32,954 nucleotides of DNA, from NCBI GenBank assembly GCA_016182545.1, contig JACPGG010000166.1:1-32954 (forward strand), in the 5' to 3' direction. Shown here one piece after another: positions 7,356 through 14,750 of the stretch. Every line of letters begins with the position of its first letter. Position 1 is the stretch's first letter. A program made the translations under genes and the position numbers. This stretch comes from Ignavibacteriales bacterium. Lineage in GTDB: Bacteria > Bacteroidota > Ignavibacteria > UBA10030 > UBA8401. The notes beneath the pieces are model-generated. The model did not search any database, was not told where the DNA came from, and saw only the letters and a program-made list of their open reading frames with translations.

Positions 7356-9203
7356 TCAGACTTCAACCGCCGCTTTTTTCTTGGATGCGCGGTTCCGTTC
7401 GTTCTGATCGAGAATTTTTTTCCGGAGGCGGATGAAGTTCGGCGTTACTTCCACATATTCATCGTCGCCGATCCATTCGATCGCCTGTTCGAGCGTCATC
7501 AACAGCGGCGGTTCAAGGCGCACCGCTTCGTCGGAACCGGACGCGCGCATATTCGTCAACTGTTTCGCTTTGCAGACATTCACCGTCATATCTCCCTCAC
7601 GCGAATTCTCGCCGACGATCATGCCTGAATAGACCTTTGTCTGCGGTTCAATGAAGAACGTGGAACGCTCTTGCAGTTTGAACATGCCATATGCAACCGC
7701 TTCACCAGTTTCGAGCGATACCAACGCGCCGCGCGTCCTGTGCGACAGTTCGCCTTTGAACGGCTCGTACCCGTGAAAATTATGATGCAGGATGCCGGTC
7801 CCTTTTGTCTGCGTCATAAATTCGTTCCGGAACCCGATCAATCCGCGCGCCGGAACGAAGAATTCCAAACGTGTATTGCCGTTGGAAGAGATCATATTCT
7901 TCATCTCGCCTTTGCGCTTGCCGAGGTTCTCGATCACCGTCCCTGTAAAATCATCCGGCACGTCGATGATAACATGCTCGATCGGTTCGCAGAGAACGTC
8001 GTCGATCCGTTTGTAGATCACCTGCGGGCGGGATACCTGCAGTTCGAATCCTTCGCGGCGCATATTTTCGATCAGCACGCCGAGATGCAGTTCGCCACGT
8101 CCGCTGACTTTGAATACGTCGGGCGAATCGGTCAGTTCAACTTGCAGGCTCACGTTGGAACGGAGCTCTTTCATCAAACGCTCCTGCAGATTCCGCGTCG
8201 TGACATATTTTCCGTCGAGTCCTGCGAACGGCGAATTGTTCACGACAAAGTTCATCGACAGTGTTGGTTCTTCAATGGCAACGAACGGAAGCGGCGTTGG
8301 ATCTGCTGCATCGACGATCGTTTCGCCGATGTCGACATCTTCCATTCCCGAAATTGCAATGATATCGCCGACGCTTGATTCTTCCACTTCAATACGTTTT
8401 AATCCTTCGAATGTATAGATCTTCGCTACACGCGCATCTTCCGTCACTCCGTCGCGATGGATTATTTTCATTTGATTTTTTATATGGATCCTCCCCCGGT
8501 GCACTTTCCCGATCCCGAGTCGTCCAAGGTAATCATTATAATCGATCGTCGTGACGAGCATTTGAAAAGGCTCGTTCACATCCCCTTTGGGTGCCGGTAT
8601 CTTTGCAACGATCGTATCGAACAGCGGTTCGAGCGAGGTTCCCTTGTCTTCCAGTTCATGCTGGGCGATTCCTTGTTTGGAGATCGCGTAGATGGTGGGG
8701 AAGTCCAGCTGCTGATCGTTTGCGCCGAGCGATAAAAAGAGTTCAAATACTTCGTCGAGCACTTCATGCGCGCGGGCATCTTTACGGTCGATCTTGTTGA
8801 TGACAACGATCGGCTGCAAATTCAGGTCGAGAGATTTTTTAAGGACGAATTTCGTTCCGGGCAGAGGACCTTCCGACGCATCGACAAGCAGAAGAACGCC
8901 GTCGACCATTTTCAACGTTCGCTCCACCTCGCCGGCAAAATCGGAGTGTCCGGGAGTGTCGACGATATTGATCTTGTATTTTTCTTTGGTCTTTTTATCG
9001 GTATAGAAGACAGCGGTATTCTTCGCCAGAATTGTGATGCCGCGTTCTTTCTCCTGCGCGTTGGAATCCATCACACGCGTTTCCACCTGCTGGTTGTCAC
9101 GGAATGTTCCTGTTTGCCGCAACAGTTGGTCGACGAGCGTCGTTTTGCCGTGATCGACGTGTGCGATTATTGCGATATTGCGGATATTGCTTTGTGAGAT
9201 CAT
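7356..9203 (-). CDS. typA: Translational GTPase TypA/BipA
   Basis: A 615-residue ribosome-associated GTPase of the EF-G superfamily, involved in ribosome assembly and stress adaptation. The G domain has the P-loop AHVDHGKTTL (G1), the RGITI switch (G2), DTPGHSDF (G3), NKIDRKDA (G4) and a later YAISKQG (G5 region). Domains II, III and V follow, and the BipA-specific C-terminal domain includes GLIGFRNEFMTQTKGTG and EIV-type regions ending in a Lys-rich tail (ASKKKAAVEV). The length is typical for the family. AAAGGG lies just before the ATG. It stands alone between terminators and is likely constitutive. A dispersed repeat element (9216-9290) lies directly upstream in the leader. Confidence 0.97.
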   Translation of the reverse strand: MISQSNIRNIAIIAHVDHGKTTLVDQLLRQTGTFRDNQQVETRVMDSNAQEKERGITILAKNTAVFYTDKKTKEKYKINIVDTPGHSDFAGEVERTLKMVDGVLLLVDASEGPLPGTKFVLKKSLDLNLQPIVVINKIDRKDARAHEVLDEVFELFLSLGANDQQLDFPTIYAISKQGIAQHELEDKGTSLEPLFDTIVAKIPAPKGDVNEPFQMLVTTIDYNDYLGRLGIGKVHRGRIHIKNQMKIIHRDGVTEDARVAKIYTFEGLKRIEVEESSVGDIIAISGMEDVDIGETIVDAADPTPLPFVAIEEPTLSMNFVVNNSPFAGLDGKYVTTRNLQERLMKELRSNVSLQVELTDSPDVFKVSGRGELHLGVLIENMRREGFELQVSRPQVIYKRIDDVLCEPIEHVIIDVPDDFTGTVIENLGKRKGEMKNMISSNGNTRLEFFVPARGLIGFRNEFMTQTKGTGILHHNFHGYEPFKGELSHRTRGALVSLETGEAVAYGMFKLQERSTFFIEPQTKVYSGMIVGENSREGDMTVNVCKAKQLTNMRASGSDEAVRLEPPLLMTLEQAIEWIGDDEYVEVTPNFIRLRKKILDQNERNRASKKKAAVEV

Positions 9204-9215
9204 AAACCCTTTGAT

Positions 9216-9290
9216 GATTACTCAGATTTCGCAGATGTCGGCGCAGATTGTAAAAATCGGTATACAATCTGCGTAATCAGCGAAATCATA
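9216..9290. repeat. Dispersed intergenic repeat with inverted second half (copy A)
   Basis: The first 35 bp (9216-9250) match a second copy at 15291-15325 in 27 of 35 positions, with equal length. A perfect 11-bp inverted repeat, CGCAGATTGTA (9242-9252) and TACAATCTGCG (9263-9273), and the further inverted words GATTTCGC/GCGAAATC make it a folded palindrome. It lies immediately upstream of typA. The phrase type (CAGATTTCGCAGATT) is common in intergenic DNA of several bacterial groups; its role is unknown. Confidence 0.6.
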
Positions 9291-9291
9291 A

Positions 9292-9322
9292 TAAAAAACG
9301 TCCCGCACTACCCCGGGACGTT
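9292..9322 (-). terminator. Intrinsic terminator after the amidase gene
   Basis: AACGTCCCG (9297-9305) and CGGGACGTT (9314-9322) form a 9-bp GC-rich stem with an 8-nt loop. On the minus strand it is followed by a T-rich tract. It lies about 200 nt past the amidase stop, so the amidase transcript probably carries the intervening repeat in its 3' end. Confidence 0.75.
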
Positions 9323-9404
9323 CAATTGACTGCATCAATATACGAAAAAAATTCTAATTATCCATGTATCTTCTCAATGGTGGTAATGGGATTTTTTCAT
9401 TATA

Positions 9405-9464
9405 CGTCACCCCGAACTTGTTTCGGGGTCTATATAAAGATGCTGAAACAAGTTCAGCATGACG
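9405..9464. repeat. 60-bp palindromic intergenic repeat (GAACTTGTTTC type)
   Basis: The element begins CGTCA and ends TGACG. It holds two inner hairpins, CCCCGAACTTGTTTCGGGG (9410-9428) and GCTGAAACAAGTTCAGC (9442-9458); their cores are inverted copies of each other (GAACTTGTTTC and GAAACAAGTTC). This is the layout of widespread REP/MITE-like intergenic palindromes. The stretch 9204-9526 otherwise holds only copy A of the other repeat and a terminator; no gene was seen. Confidence 0.65.
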
Positions 9465-9526
9465 AGTTATAAGGTTCATCAGCATGTTGAACATCAAAAG
9501 AACCACTACCTCAATGGTGAATCCGT

Positions 9527-10129
9527 TCAATCCCTGTTTTCCATTACTTTTTCCTTGAAATAGCCGTTCTCAATATACCGGTAGAGATTTTTTCCCGGAC
9601 AGACCGTCTGTTGAGAATAATCCCTGTGCGAGCGGGTTGAATCGGCGGGGACCTTGTATTTGATCGCCAGCCAGGTCATTGTCCGCACGACCGCATCCAA
9701 CTGTGCTTCGTTCGGCTCCACTTCTTCAAAGTTGCCGACCACTTCGATCAATGCGTGACCAGAAGGATCGTACTCAGTGTTCGTATCGCCGGCGTAGTTA
9801 ATGTCGCGGCCTGCATATACTTTACCGTCGAGATCGATGATATAGTGATAGGGGATGTCGATCCATTTCTTTGAATTGCGGGACCACGTTTGAAGGTTGC
9901 GCAGGTATTGAATCGGATCTTTTCCTTTCGGGAACGATTCGCCCTGATGGTGGAGCGTGATGTGAGTGATCGTATGTTTCCGCGCGAGTGAATCGTTCGC
10001 CGGCGTGCCGCCCCATTGTGCAACAGCCACAATACCGGACTCGAAGTTGTTAACCGAGAATTCTTTTGATGATGAGCAACCGAAAATAAACAGGAAAAAG
10101 AGGATAGCGGGAAGTAAACGAAATGTCAT
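9527..10129 (-). CDS. Lipoprotein N-acetylmuramoyl-L-alanine amidase (amidase_2 / PGRP fold)
   Basis: A 200-residue enzyme that should cleave the bond between N-acetylmuramic acid and L-Ala of peptidoglycan. The N-terminus MTFRLLPAILFFLFIFGC is a lipoprotein signal with the cysteine in a lipobox-like position. The amidase_2 fold shows the first zinc ligand in THITLHHQG, the substrate-loop segment IPYHYIIDLDGKVYAGRDIN and the second ligand region STRSHRDYSQQTVCPGKNLY, with H and C spaced as in the family (zinc ligands H, H and C). ATG 10129 was chosen because TTGGAG lies 6 nt upstream, and it gives a clean signal; an ATG five codons earlier is possible. It is probably a periplasmic envelope-remodelling or recycling enzyme. 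Confidence 0.88.
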   Translation of the reverse strand: MTFRLLPAILFFLFIFGCSSSKEFSVNNFESGIVAVAQWGGTPANDSLARKHTITHITLHHQGESFPKGKDPIQYLRNLQTWSRNSKKWIDIPYHYIIDLDGKVYAGRDINYAGDTNTEYDPSGHALIEVVGNFEEVEPNEAQLDAVVRTMTWLAIKYKVPADSTRSHRDYSQQTVCPGKNLYRYIENGYFKEKVMENRD

Positions 10130-10177
10130 TGCATTCTCCAACATGTGTGGTGGAATCTACAATGACAATTCCAAGAA

Positions 10178-10210
10178 AGCAATCGGATTGCTTTGAGCAA
10201 TCCGATTGCT
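10178..10210 (-). terminator. Terminator-like hairpin after arsM, made of two self-palindromic 15-mers
   Basis: AGCAATCGGATTGCT (10178-10192) and AGCAATCCGATTGCT (10196-10210) are exact reverse complements separated by 3 nt, and each arm is itself palindromic around one base. On the minus strand the stem is followed by TTTCTTGG, a weak T-tract. It lies 7 nt past the arsM stop codon. Confidence 0.55.
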
Positions 10211-10217
10211 GACATTG

Positions 10218-11027
10218 TTAAGGCTTATCGGCGTAAACGGTAATGCTGAAGATTCCCGTATCGCTTTTTGTGAATGCGAGTGCATCTTCAAGTGAAAGGT
10301 ATTTCACAAGAATCTCGTTCGGTATGTAGATTTCACGTTTCTTTTGGACAGTAATATTCACGAAGCCCGCATTTTTGATCGTGGCAATATAGTCGTCCAT
10401 TTGCTGAGCGCCTGCAACACAACCGGCATACATCTCTGCAGCGTTTTTCACATTTGCAGGAAGTTCACCGTTCAACACGATATCTGAAATGGAAAAATGT
10501 CCGCCCGATTTAAGAATGCGGTAAGTTTCGGCGAATGCTTTTTGCTTGTTCGGAACAAGGTTCATGACGCAGTTACTGACGACGACATCGACAGTGTTAT
10601 CGGTGATCGGGATATTCTCGATATCGCCCGACAGGAACTCTACATTTGAGAATCCGAGTTTTTCAGCATTCTTCTTAGCCTTTGCAATCATCTGTTCGGT
10701 CATATCGATGCCGATCACTTTTCCGTTCTCGCCCACGATCGAACGAGCAACAAAAGCATCATTACCGGCGCCGGAGCCGAGATCGACCACAGTATCGCCG
10801 GATCTGATCTGTGCAAATTCCGTCGGAAGTCCGCATCCGAGTCCGAGATCAGCATCGGCGACATAGCCGGAAAGTTTCGTGTAATCTTCCGCCATCACCG
10901 CAAAATCGGACGGACCGCATCCGCATCCGCTGCCGCAGCATGATGTTTCATTCTGTTCTTTGGATTGAAAAGCGATCTCGCCGTACTTTTCTTTCACAAG
11001 TTCTTTCAATTCCTGGTCGGTCGCCAT
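10218..11027 (-). CDS. arsM: Arsenite S-adenosylmethionine methyltransferase ArsM
   Basis: A 269-residue enzyme that uses S-adenosylmethionine to methylate As(III), giving methylated arsenicals. The SAM site is VVDLGSGAGNDAFVA (residues about 80-94) followed by VIGIDMT. The three conserved arsenic-binding cysteines are present: Cys65 (GLGCGLPTE), Cys153 (VSNCVMNL) and Cys203 (MYAGCVAGA). A further cysteine cluster, ETSCCGSGCGCGPSD, sits near residue 30, as in many bacterial ArsM proteins. ATG 11027 is preferred because AAGGA lies upstream; the longer open frame lacks a site. The gene starts 1 nt after the stop of a 29-residue cysteine-rich ORF, so the two are likely translationally coupled, and an ArsR-type palindrome precedes that pair. 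No arsenite pump or arsenate reductase is seen in the window. Confidence 0.95.
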   Translation of the reverse strand: MATDQELKELVKEKYGEIAFQSKEQNETSCCGSGCGCGPSDFAVMAEDYTKLSGYVADADLGLGCGLPTEFAQIRSGDTVVDLGSGAGNDAFVARSIVGENGKVIGIDMTEQMIAKAKKNAEKLGFSNVEFLSGDIENIPITDNTVDVVVSNCVMNLVPNKQKAFAETYRILKSGGHFSISDIVLNGELPANVKNAAEMYAGCVAGAQQMDDYIATIKNAGFVNITVQKKREIYIPNEILVKYLSLEDALAFTKSDTGIFSITVYADKP

Positions 11028-11028
11028 G

Positions 11029-11118
11029 TTATTTTTCCTTCTTGGTTGTTGTCGAGCAGCAGTCGGAACCGCAGCACGGTTCATTGGTATCGTTGTTGAA
11101 TCGCAGATTGTTACGCAT
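11029..11118 (-). CDS. 29-residue cysteine-rich micro-ORF upstream of arsM
   Basis: The peptide begins MRNNLRFNND, has a central EPCCGSDCC and ends STTTKKEK. It has four cysteines in two adjacent pairs, much like the CCGSGCGC cluster near the N-terminus of ArsM. An AAAGGA site lies 8 nt before the ATG. The stop TAA is followed by one base and then the arsM ATG, so it shares the arsM transcript. The upstream palindrome at 11151-11166 puts it under ArsR control. The vicinal cysteines could bind As(III), for example as a trap or a chaperone handing arsenite to ArsM, or the ORF could act as a leader that couples translation. No family is recognised, and translation is not shown. Confidence 0.6.
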   Translation of the reverse strand: MRNNLRFNNDTNEPCCGSDCCSTTTKKEK

Positions 11119-11150
11119 CGTGGTATCCTTTCAACTAAGTGAATAAATTT

Positions 11151-11166
11151 ATCGTAATATTACGAT
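11151..11166. promoter_or_regulatory. ArsR operator copy 1, in front of the micro-ORF/arsM unit
   Basis: ATCGTAATATTACGAT is a perfect 16-bp palindrome identical to the one in front of arsR (11521-11536). It lies 33-48 nt upstream of the micro-ORF start, so the arsM unit has its own regulated promoter region. No strong -35 hexamer at 17-bp spacing was seen here. Confidence 0.85.
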
Positions 11167-11185
11167 GATTAAATACAAAAAAATT

Positions 11186-11506
11186 TCAACAACATTTTTC
11201 CACGGTCATTAAAAACTGACCGAGCATCTCTTTCGCTTCTGTCCATCCCTTTTCATCGATGCAGTAGCAGACACTTGTTCCTTCGATGTTCCCTTTTATC
11301 AGTCCGGCATTTTTCAGCTCGCGAAGATGCTGCGAGACGGTCGACTGGGAAAGAGGGAGTACTTCGACAATATCCCCACACATGCATGCGTTCGACTTTG
11401 ACAGGTACTCAACGATCGCGATGCGGGCAGGATGCGCTAGCGCTTTCGTCACTTCCGCGAGCCGGTTCTGCTTGACGGTGAATTCTTCTTTTTTTGATAG
11501 TCCCAT
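11186..11506 (-). CDS. arsR: ArsR/SmtB-family arsenic-responsive repressor
   Basis: A 106-residue winged-helix repressor. The recognition helix region is VLPLSQSTVSQHLRELKNAG, typical of ArsR. Candidate As(III) ligands are Cys41 and Cys43 (ACMCGDI), Cys80 and Cys82 (SVCYC), and a terminal Cys105-Cys106 pair. As(III) binding should release the protein from its operator. The start ATG has AAGGA upstream. Its own promoter contains the palindrome 11521-11536, and an identical palindrome precedes the arsM unit just downstream, so autoregulation and control of arsM are both expected. The gene is cytoplasmic and of usual family length. Confidence 0.93.
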   Translation of the reverse strand: MGLSKKEEFTVKQNRLAEVTKALAHPARIAIVEYLSKSNACMCGDIVEVLPLSQSTVSQHLRELKNAGLIKGNIEGTSVCYCIDEKGWTEAKEMLGQFLMTVEKCC

Positions 11507-11520
11507 ATGCTTCCTTGTCT

Positions 11521-11555
11521 ATCGTAATATTACGATAAAAGTTTCACTCTGTCAA
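11521..11555 (-). promoter_or_regulatory. arsR promoter and ArsR operator copy 2
   Basis: On the minus strand TTGACA (11550-11555) is followed by exactly 17 bp and TAATAT (11527-11532). The -10 box lies inside the perfect palindrome ATCGTAATATTACGAT (11521-11536). A repressor bound there would block RNA polymerase directly. The operator ends 14 nt upstream of the arsR ATG. Confidence 0.88.
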
Positions 11556-11565
11556 GAAATATTTT

Positions 11566-12255
11566 TTAAACAGAAAGCAGCTGTTCGAAGAATCCGCCAA
11601 AAGTCCGTTCCTTGTTTATAAAATGGATTTCTAGGATCCAATCGCGCGGATTGCCGTGAATGTCGGGATCGCTCAGTCTGATATGATTGTTCGGATGGAG
11701 GTAATTCCGTTGCTCATCTCCTTGAATGATCTCGTGCGGGAAATTTCCGATCAAATGTCCGCAATGAATATTGCCGAAGTGCCAATCGAATTTTTTCGCT
11801 GAGGATGAGATGTAAGAATAAAAATCTGCCCCCGTCAATGTTGTATAATGAAGGTCGAAATATTCTTTTCCTTCATACCACGCAGCCTCAATATCATGTT
11901 TCAATTTATGCTTCATCACATCGCTGCCTATCACGTACGTCCTGCCGAAATCCGCTTCCCACTCCTCAAAGACGGGACCGAAATCGAAGAACAGGATGTC
12001 ATCCGGTTGAATGATAAGATCCGGGGGATTTTCCTTGTAGGGGAGGAGGGTATTCTTTCCGGCACGGACGATCCGCTTATGCCAGTACTTACGGATGCCG
12101 AACATCTCGAACGCAAGTTCGTACACTTGGTCGTTCAATACTTTTTCGGCCTTTTCAGGTACGATAAGCCCATGTCTCTCGATCGCTGCAAATAGCTCTT
12201 CCGCTTTATGCTGTGAGGCAAGCAGTTGTTGCTTTCTTTCGGAGAGCTGCTTCAC
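11566..12255 (-). CDS. M24 metallopeptidase-family protein (aminopeptidase P / creatinase fold)
   Basis: A 229-residue protein with the pita-bread fold signals and apparent metal ligands in order: Asp in ILFFDFGPVF, Asp in EWEADFGRTY, His in HCGHLIGNFP, Glu in WILEIHF, and Glu in GGFFEQLL near the end. This fits the D-D-H-E-E set of M24 enzymes, so dinuclear metal hydrolase activity on an imidopeptide or related amide is plausible. No N-terminal accessory domain is present, and no signal peptide is visible. The GTG start overlaps the stop of the esterase gene (GTGA), indicating translational coupling in an operon with the esterase and the SMP-30-like lipoprotein. The substrate is unknown; pairing with those genes suggests breakdown of a small compound. 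Confidence 0.75.
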   Translation of the reverse strand: MKQLSERKQQLLASQHKAEELFAAIERHGLIVPEKAEKVLNDQVYELAFEMFGIRKYWHKRIVRAGKNTLLPYKENPPDLIIQPDDILFFDFGPVFEEWEADFGRTYVIGSDVMKHKLKHDIEAAWYEGKEYFDLHYTTLTGADFYSYISSSAKKFDWHFGNIHCGHLIGNFPHEIIQGDEQRNYLHPNNHIRLSDPDIHGNPRDWILEIHFINKERTFGGFFEQLLSV

Positions 12256-13442
12256 GGAAGTTTTCCGAAAAAATATGTAAGCATCTCCGGCATCCTCTCA
12301 CGCCAGCTTCCCCATTGATGACCGTCGTTGACCTCTTTATAAAAATGAGGGATCCGGAGGGAGGAAAGGAACCCGCTGAACGATCGATTTAATGTTACAA
12401 AATCATCATCATTGTTCCGTCGCAGGTCGTATCTTCCGCAATCCAAATAGATCTTCATCGACGGCGGCAACAGATTTCGATCCGCTTTCCTCGAAACGAT
12501 CTCTTTCAATTCGGGAGTAATTGTCGATGACTGTCCGCCAACCTTAAGGAATATATCCGGTCTGTTGAAGACAGTATATAACGAACTAAATCCGCCGCTT
12601 GAAATACCGACTAATGTGCGCCGGCTTGGCGAGCGATCGGTCTTATATTTTTCATCGATCATCGGCACAAGTTCATCGCACAGATATTTTTTGTATTGAT
12701 CACGCTGATAGCCCATATGTTCATCTCCGCGCCGGAGAGGCGGAATGAAGACGGCGATCAGCGGGTTGATCTTTTTATCGGCGATCAAATTATCAATGAC
12801 CGTCGGCAGAAAAGCGAATTCGATCGTTTCAAATCCGTCCTGCACATAGATGACCGGCAGATGTGAAAGTGTATCGTATCCCGGCGGAATGTAGATCTTC
12901 AGCGGCCGCACCCTGAGTGAGTATTGTTTGAGCGGTGCAGTAATATGAGGATTGACCTCGATGTTTTCGATCGTTCCGCGGGGAACATTTTCCCGCGGAA
13001 CCAAATACGGCGACGATACAAATCCGGGCATCCGGACCTCTGAATGAGGTCCGTACCCGCTGGGTGCAACAAGCACATTCGCCGGATCGAGCCTTTCAGT
13101 TCCATCAACGATGATCTTGTAATCAAACCTCGCGTCGGAAGGAACGACAAACGTTTTGTAAAAAAACGAAATATTCCCGCACTCAATTTTATTCATTGTA
13201 TCGGGAAGTGTCCATCCTTGAAGATCCCCGTTGATCAAAACGGTTTTAACCATTCCATACGAAACAAAATGCAGCAGGGAATCTCCTTCAATGATCGGAG
13301 CAGATCGTATCGTCGATAAGTATCGTTGAACGGCAACCGCACGTTGTTCGACAGGTAATTGTTCTATACGACGGACAAAAGAGGTAAACGACTGGCTCAC
13401 CGCAGATACGCTGCAAAAAGCAAATATCAAAAACCATTTCAT
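12252..13442 (-). CDS. Secreted alpha/beta-hydrolase, enterochelin-esterase-like
   Basis: A 396-residue protein with a signal peptide (MKWFLIFAFCSVSAVSQS). Residues about 50-150 form a beta-sandwich domain like the N-terminal part of Fes-type esterases and CBM48 proteins (TVLINGDLQGWTLPDT ... FVVPSDARFDYKIIVDG). The catalytic part has RPLKIYIPPGYD, PVIYVQDGF, the nucleophile elbow LVGISSGGFSS, the acid region YLDCGRYD and the His loop VNDGHQWGSWRERMPEML. The family hydrolyses siderophore, feruloyl or other esters; the substrate cannot be told. It lies 2 nt downstream of the SMP-30-like gene and overlaps the M24-like gene by 4 nt, so all three form one operon. Confidence 0.85.
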   Translation of the reverse strand: MKWFLIFAFCSVSAVSQSFTSFVRRIEQLPVEQRAVAVQRYLSTIRSAPIIEGDSLLHFVSYGMVKTVLINGDLQGWTLPDTMNKIECGNISFFYKTFVVPSDARFDYKIIVDGTERLDPANVLVAPSGYGPHSEVRMPGFVSSPYLVPRENVPRGTIENIEVNPHITAPLKQYSLRVRPLKIYIPPGYDTLSHLPVIYVQDGFETIEFAFLPTVIDNLIADKKINPLIAVFIPPLRRGDEHMGYQRDQYKKYLCDELVPMIDEKYKTDRSPSRRTLVGISSGGFSSLYTVFNRPDIFLKVGGQSSTITPELKEIVSRKADRNLLPPSMKIYLDCGRYDLRRNNDDDFVTLNRSFSGFLSSLRIPHFYKEVNDGHQWGSWRERMPEMLTYFFGKLP

Positions 13443-13444
13443 GA

Positions 13445-14329
13445 TCAGTAACCTTTTCCGGGAATATTATTCCTGAATTTTTCCATTCCTTTCCGATCCT
13501 GTAACGTTACAAAAACCGTCCGTCCGTCGGGACCGCCGAAGACAAGATTGCTGCAATTCTTTCCTTTCAGTTGCACTTCACGGAGCAGTTTTCCGTCCGG
13601 TGAGACGACAGCGATCGTCCCTTTTCCGTAACGTGTAATATAAAGATTCCCGTCGCGGTCGCATTTCATCCCGTCCATACCGTGATCGGGAAATTCAATC
13701 AACAACCGCTTGTTCGTGATGTTGCCCGAACCATCGACATCATATTTCCATACGGTGCGCTGGATGCTTTCGTTCACATACAATATTTTTTCATCGGGAC
13801 TTAAACAAATGCCGTTCGTTGTTCCCATGGAATCTTCAAGAAGGATCGGTGTGCCGTCAGCATCGATTCTCCACAATTGCCCGGTGTTTGTGTTCCAATG
13901 CGGGTCGGATGCGAACAATTGGTCTTTTGCATTGATACAGATGTCGTTCGGCTGGTTGAACAGATCGGTATGGCTGAATGTATCCACACTCTTTGTCCCC
14001 ATATTGACCCGAAGAATATTGTGCTTGGGCCAGTCGGCAAGCAGCATCTCATTTTTAGAATTGAATTGGATTGCATTGGCATTGCTTCCTTCCGGCAGGA
14101 CAACGAACAGTTCGCATGAACCGTCCATTCCTACCTTGCCGACCGTACCGTTGCGTTCGAAATTAACAACGTAGAGAGTTCCATTTGCATCGAATGCAGG
14201 ACCTTCAATATTCTGAGAGAAGAGATTTTCAGCGGTGAAATCCGTTGAAGCGATGTCAGCCGAGAATCGTTCTGCCGCGCACGAAGCGAAAAAAAGAGCA
14301 GTACAGAAGAGTAAGAAGAGATGTTTCAT
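13445..14329 (-). CDS. SMP-30/gluconolactonase-like lipoprotein
   Basis: A 294-residue beta-propeller. The start MKHLFLLFCTALFFASCAAE is a lipoprotein signal with lipobox cysteine 17. Propeller blades follow with SMP-30-like signatures: IEGPAFDANGTLYVVNF, FNQPNDICINAKDQLFASDP, MGTTNGICLSPDEKILYVNE and HGMDGMKCDRDGNLYITRYG. The Glu in IEGPA, the Asn in TNGI and the Asp in GMDGM match the positions of metal and substrate residues in this family, so lactone hydrolysis in the periplasm is plausible. ATG 14329 is supported by AAAGGAT upstream; a longer open frame has no such site. It is the first gene of the operon with the esterase and the M24-like protein. Confidence 0.82.
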   Translation of the reverse strand: MKHLFLLFCTALFFASCAAERFSADIASTDFTAENLFSQNIEGPAFDANGTLYVVNFERNGTVGKVGMDGSCELFVVLPEGSNANAIQFNSKNEMLLADWPKHNILRVNMGTKSVDTFSHTDLFNQPNDICINAKDQLFASDPHWNTNTGQLWRIDADGTPILLEDSMGTTNGICLSPDEKILYVNESIQRTVWKYDVDGSGNITNKRLLIEFPDHGMDGMKCDRDGNLYITRYGKGTIAVVSPDGKLLREVQLKGKNCSNLVFGGPDGRTVFVTLQDRKGMEKFRNNIPGKGY

Positions 14330-14354
14330 TGCGATCCTTTTAAATTGAATGGAC

Positions 14355-14725
14355 TTAGTCGTTGTGCAGCCATTGTTCAGCACGTTCGATATCTGTGAAA
14401 AATTTCATTTGTATCAAACGGTTGAATGCAACTGTCTCTGCGAACCTGAGACTTGTGTGGTTATGGTCAGGATTGATATCGACATACGCGATCTTGTGAG
14501 GGAGCGCCAGCACCGTCTTTTTTGCCGTATGAATGATCTGATACATTTTGATGAGGTTCAAACTTGGTCCGGAAAGATTTTCTTCGATCAATATTTTTTG
14601 CAACGGTGCTCTTCCATTGCATCATGGATATCGCGAAGACAGTGAACAACATTCTCAACGGAGTTTTCACCTGTCACGCGACAGAAAAGAACGTCGTCCT
14701 TTCGTTCGATCGATATCTGATACAT
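14355..14725 (-). pseudogene. SpoIIAA/STAS-like small protein gene, split by a -1 frameshift at a run of six A
   Basis: Two frames join to give one protein of about 123 residues. The first part starts at ATG 14725 (MYQISIERKDDVLFCRVTGE) after GGAG/GGGGG and reads to EEHRCKKY and a TGA (14588-14590). The second part continues in the -1 frame as ILIEENLSGPSLNLIKMYQI ... ADFDI-like loop AYVDINPDHN ... RLIQMKFFTDIERAEQWLHN. The join lies at the T-run 14594-14599 (A6 on the coding strand); one extra A would restore the frame. The second half resembles the SpoIIAA/STAS fold common in small signalling or lipid-binding proteins; the ending ERAEQWL is typical. It may be a true inactivating mutation, a sequencing error in a homopolymer, or a slippage site. 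It lies 25 nt after the Nudix gene. Confidence 0.72.
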
Positions 14726-14750
14726 CCCCCGCTCCTTTCATTGTGCTGCT

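Noticed and set aside
7671-8378. 235-codon plus-strand open frame
   Set aside because: It lies entirely opposite typA and has no recognisable domain; it is an antisense shadow.
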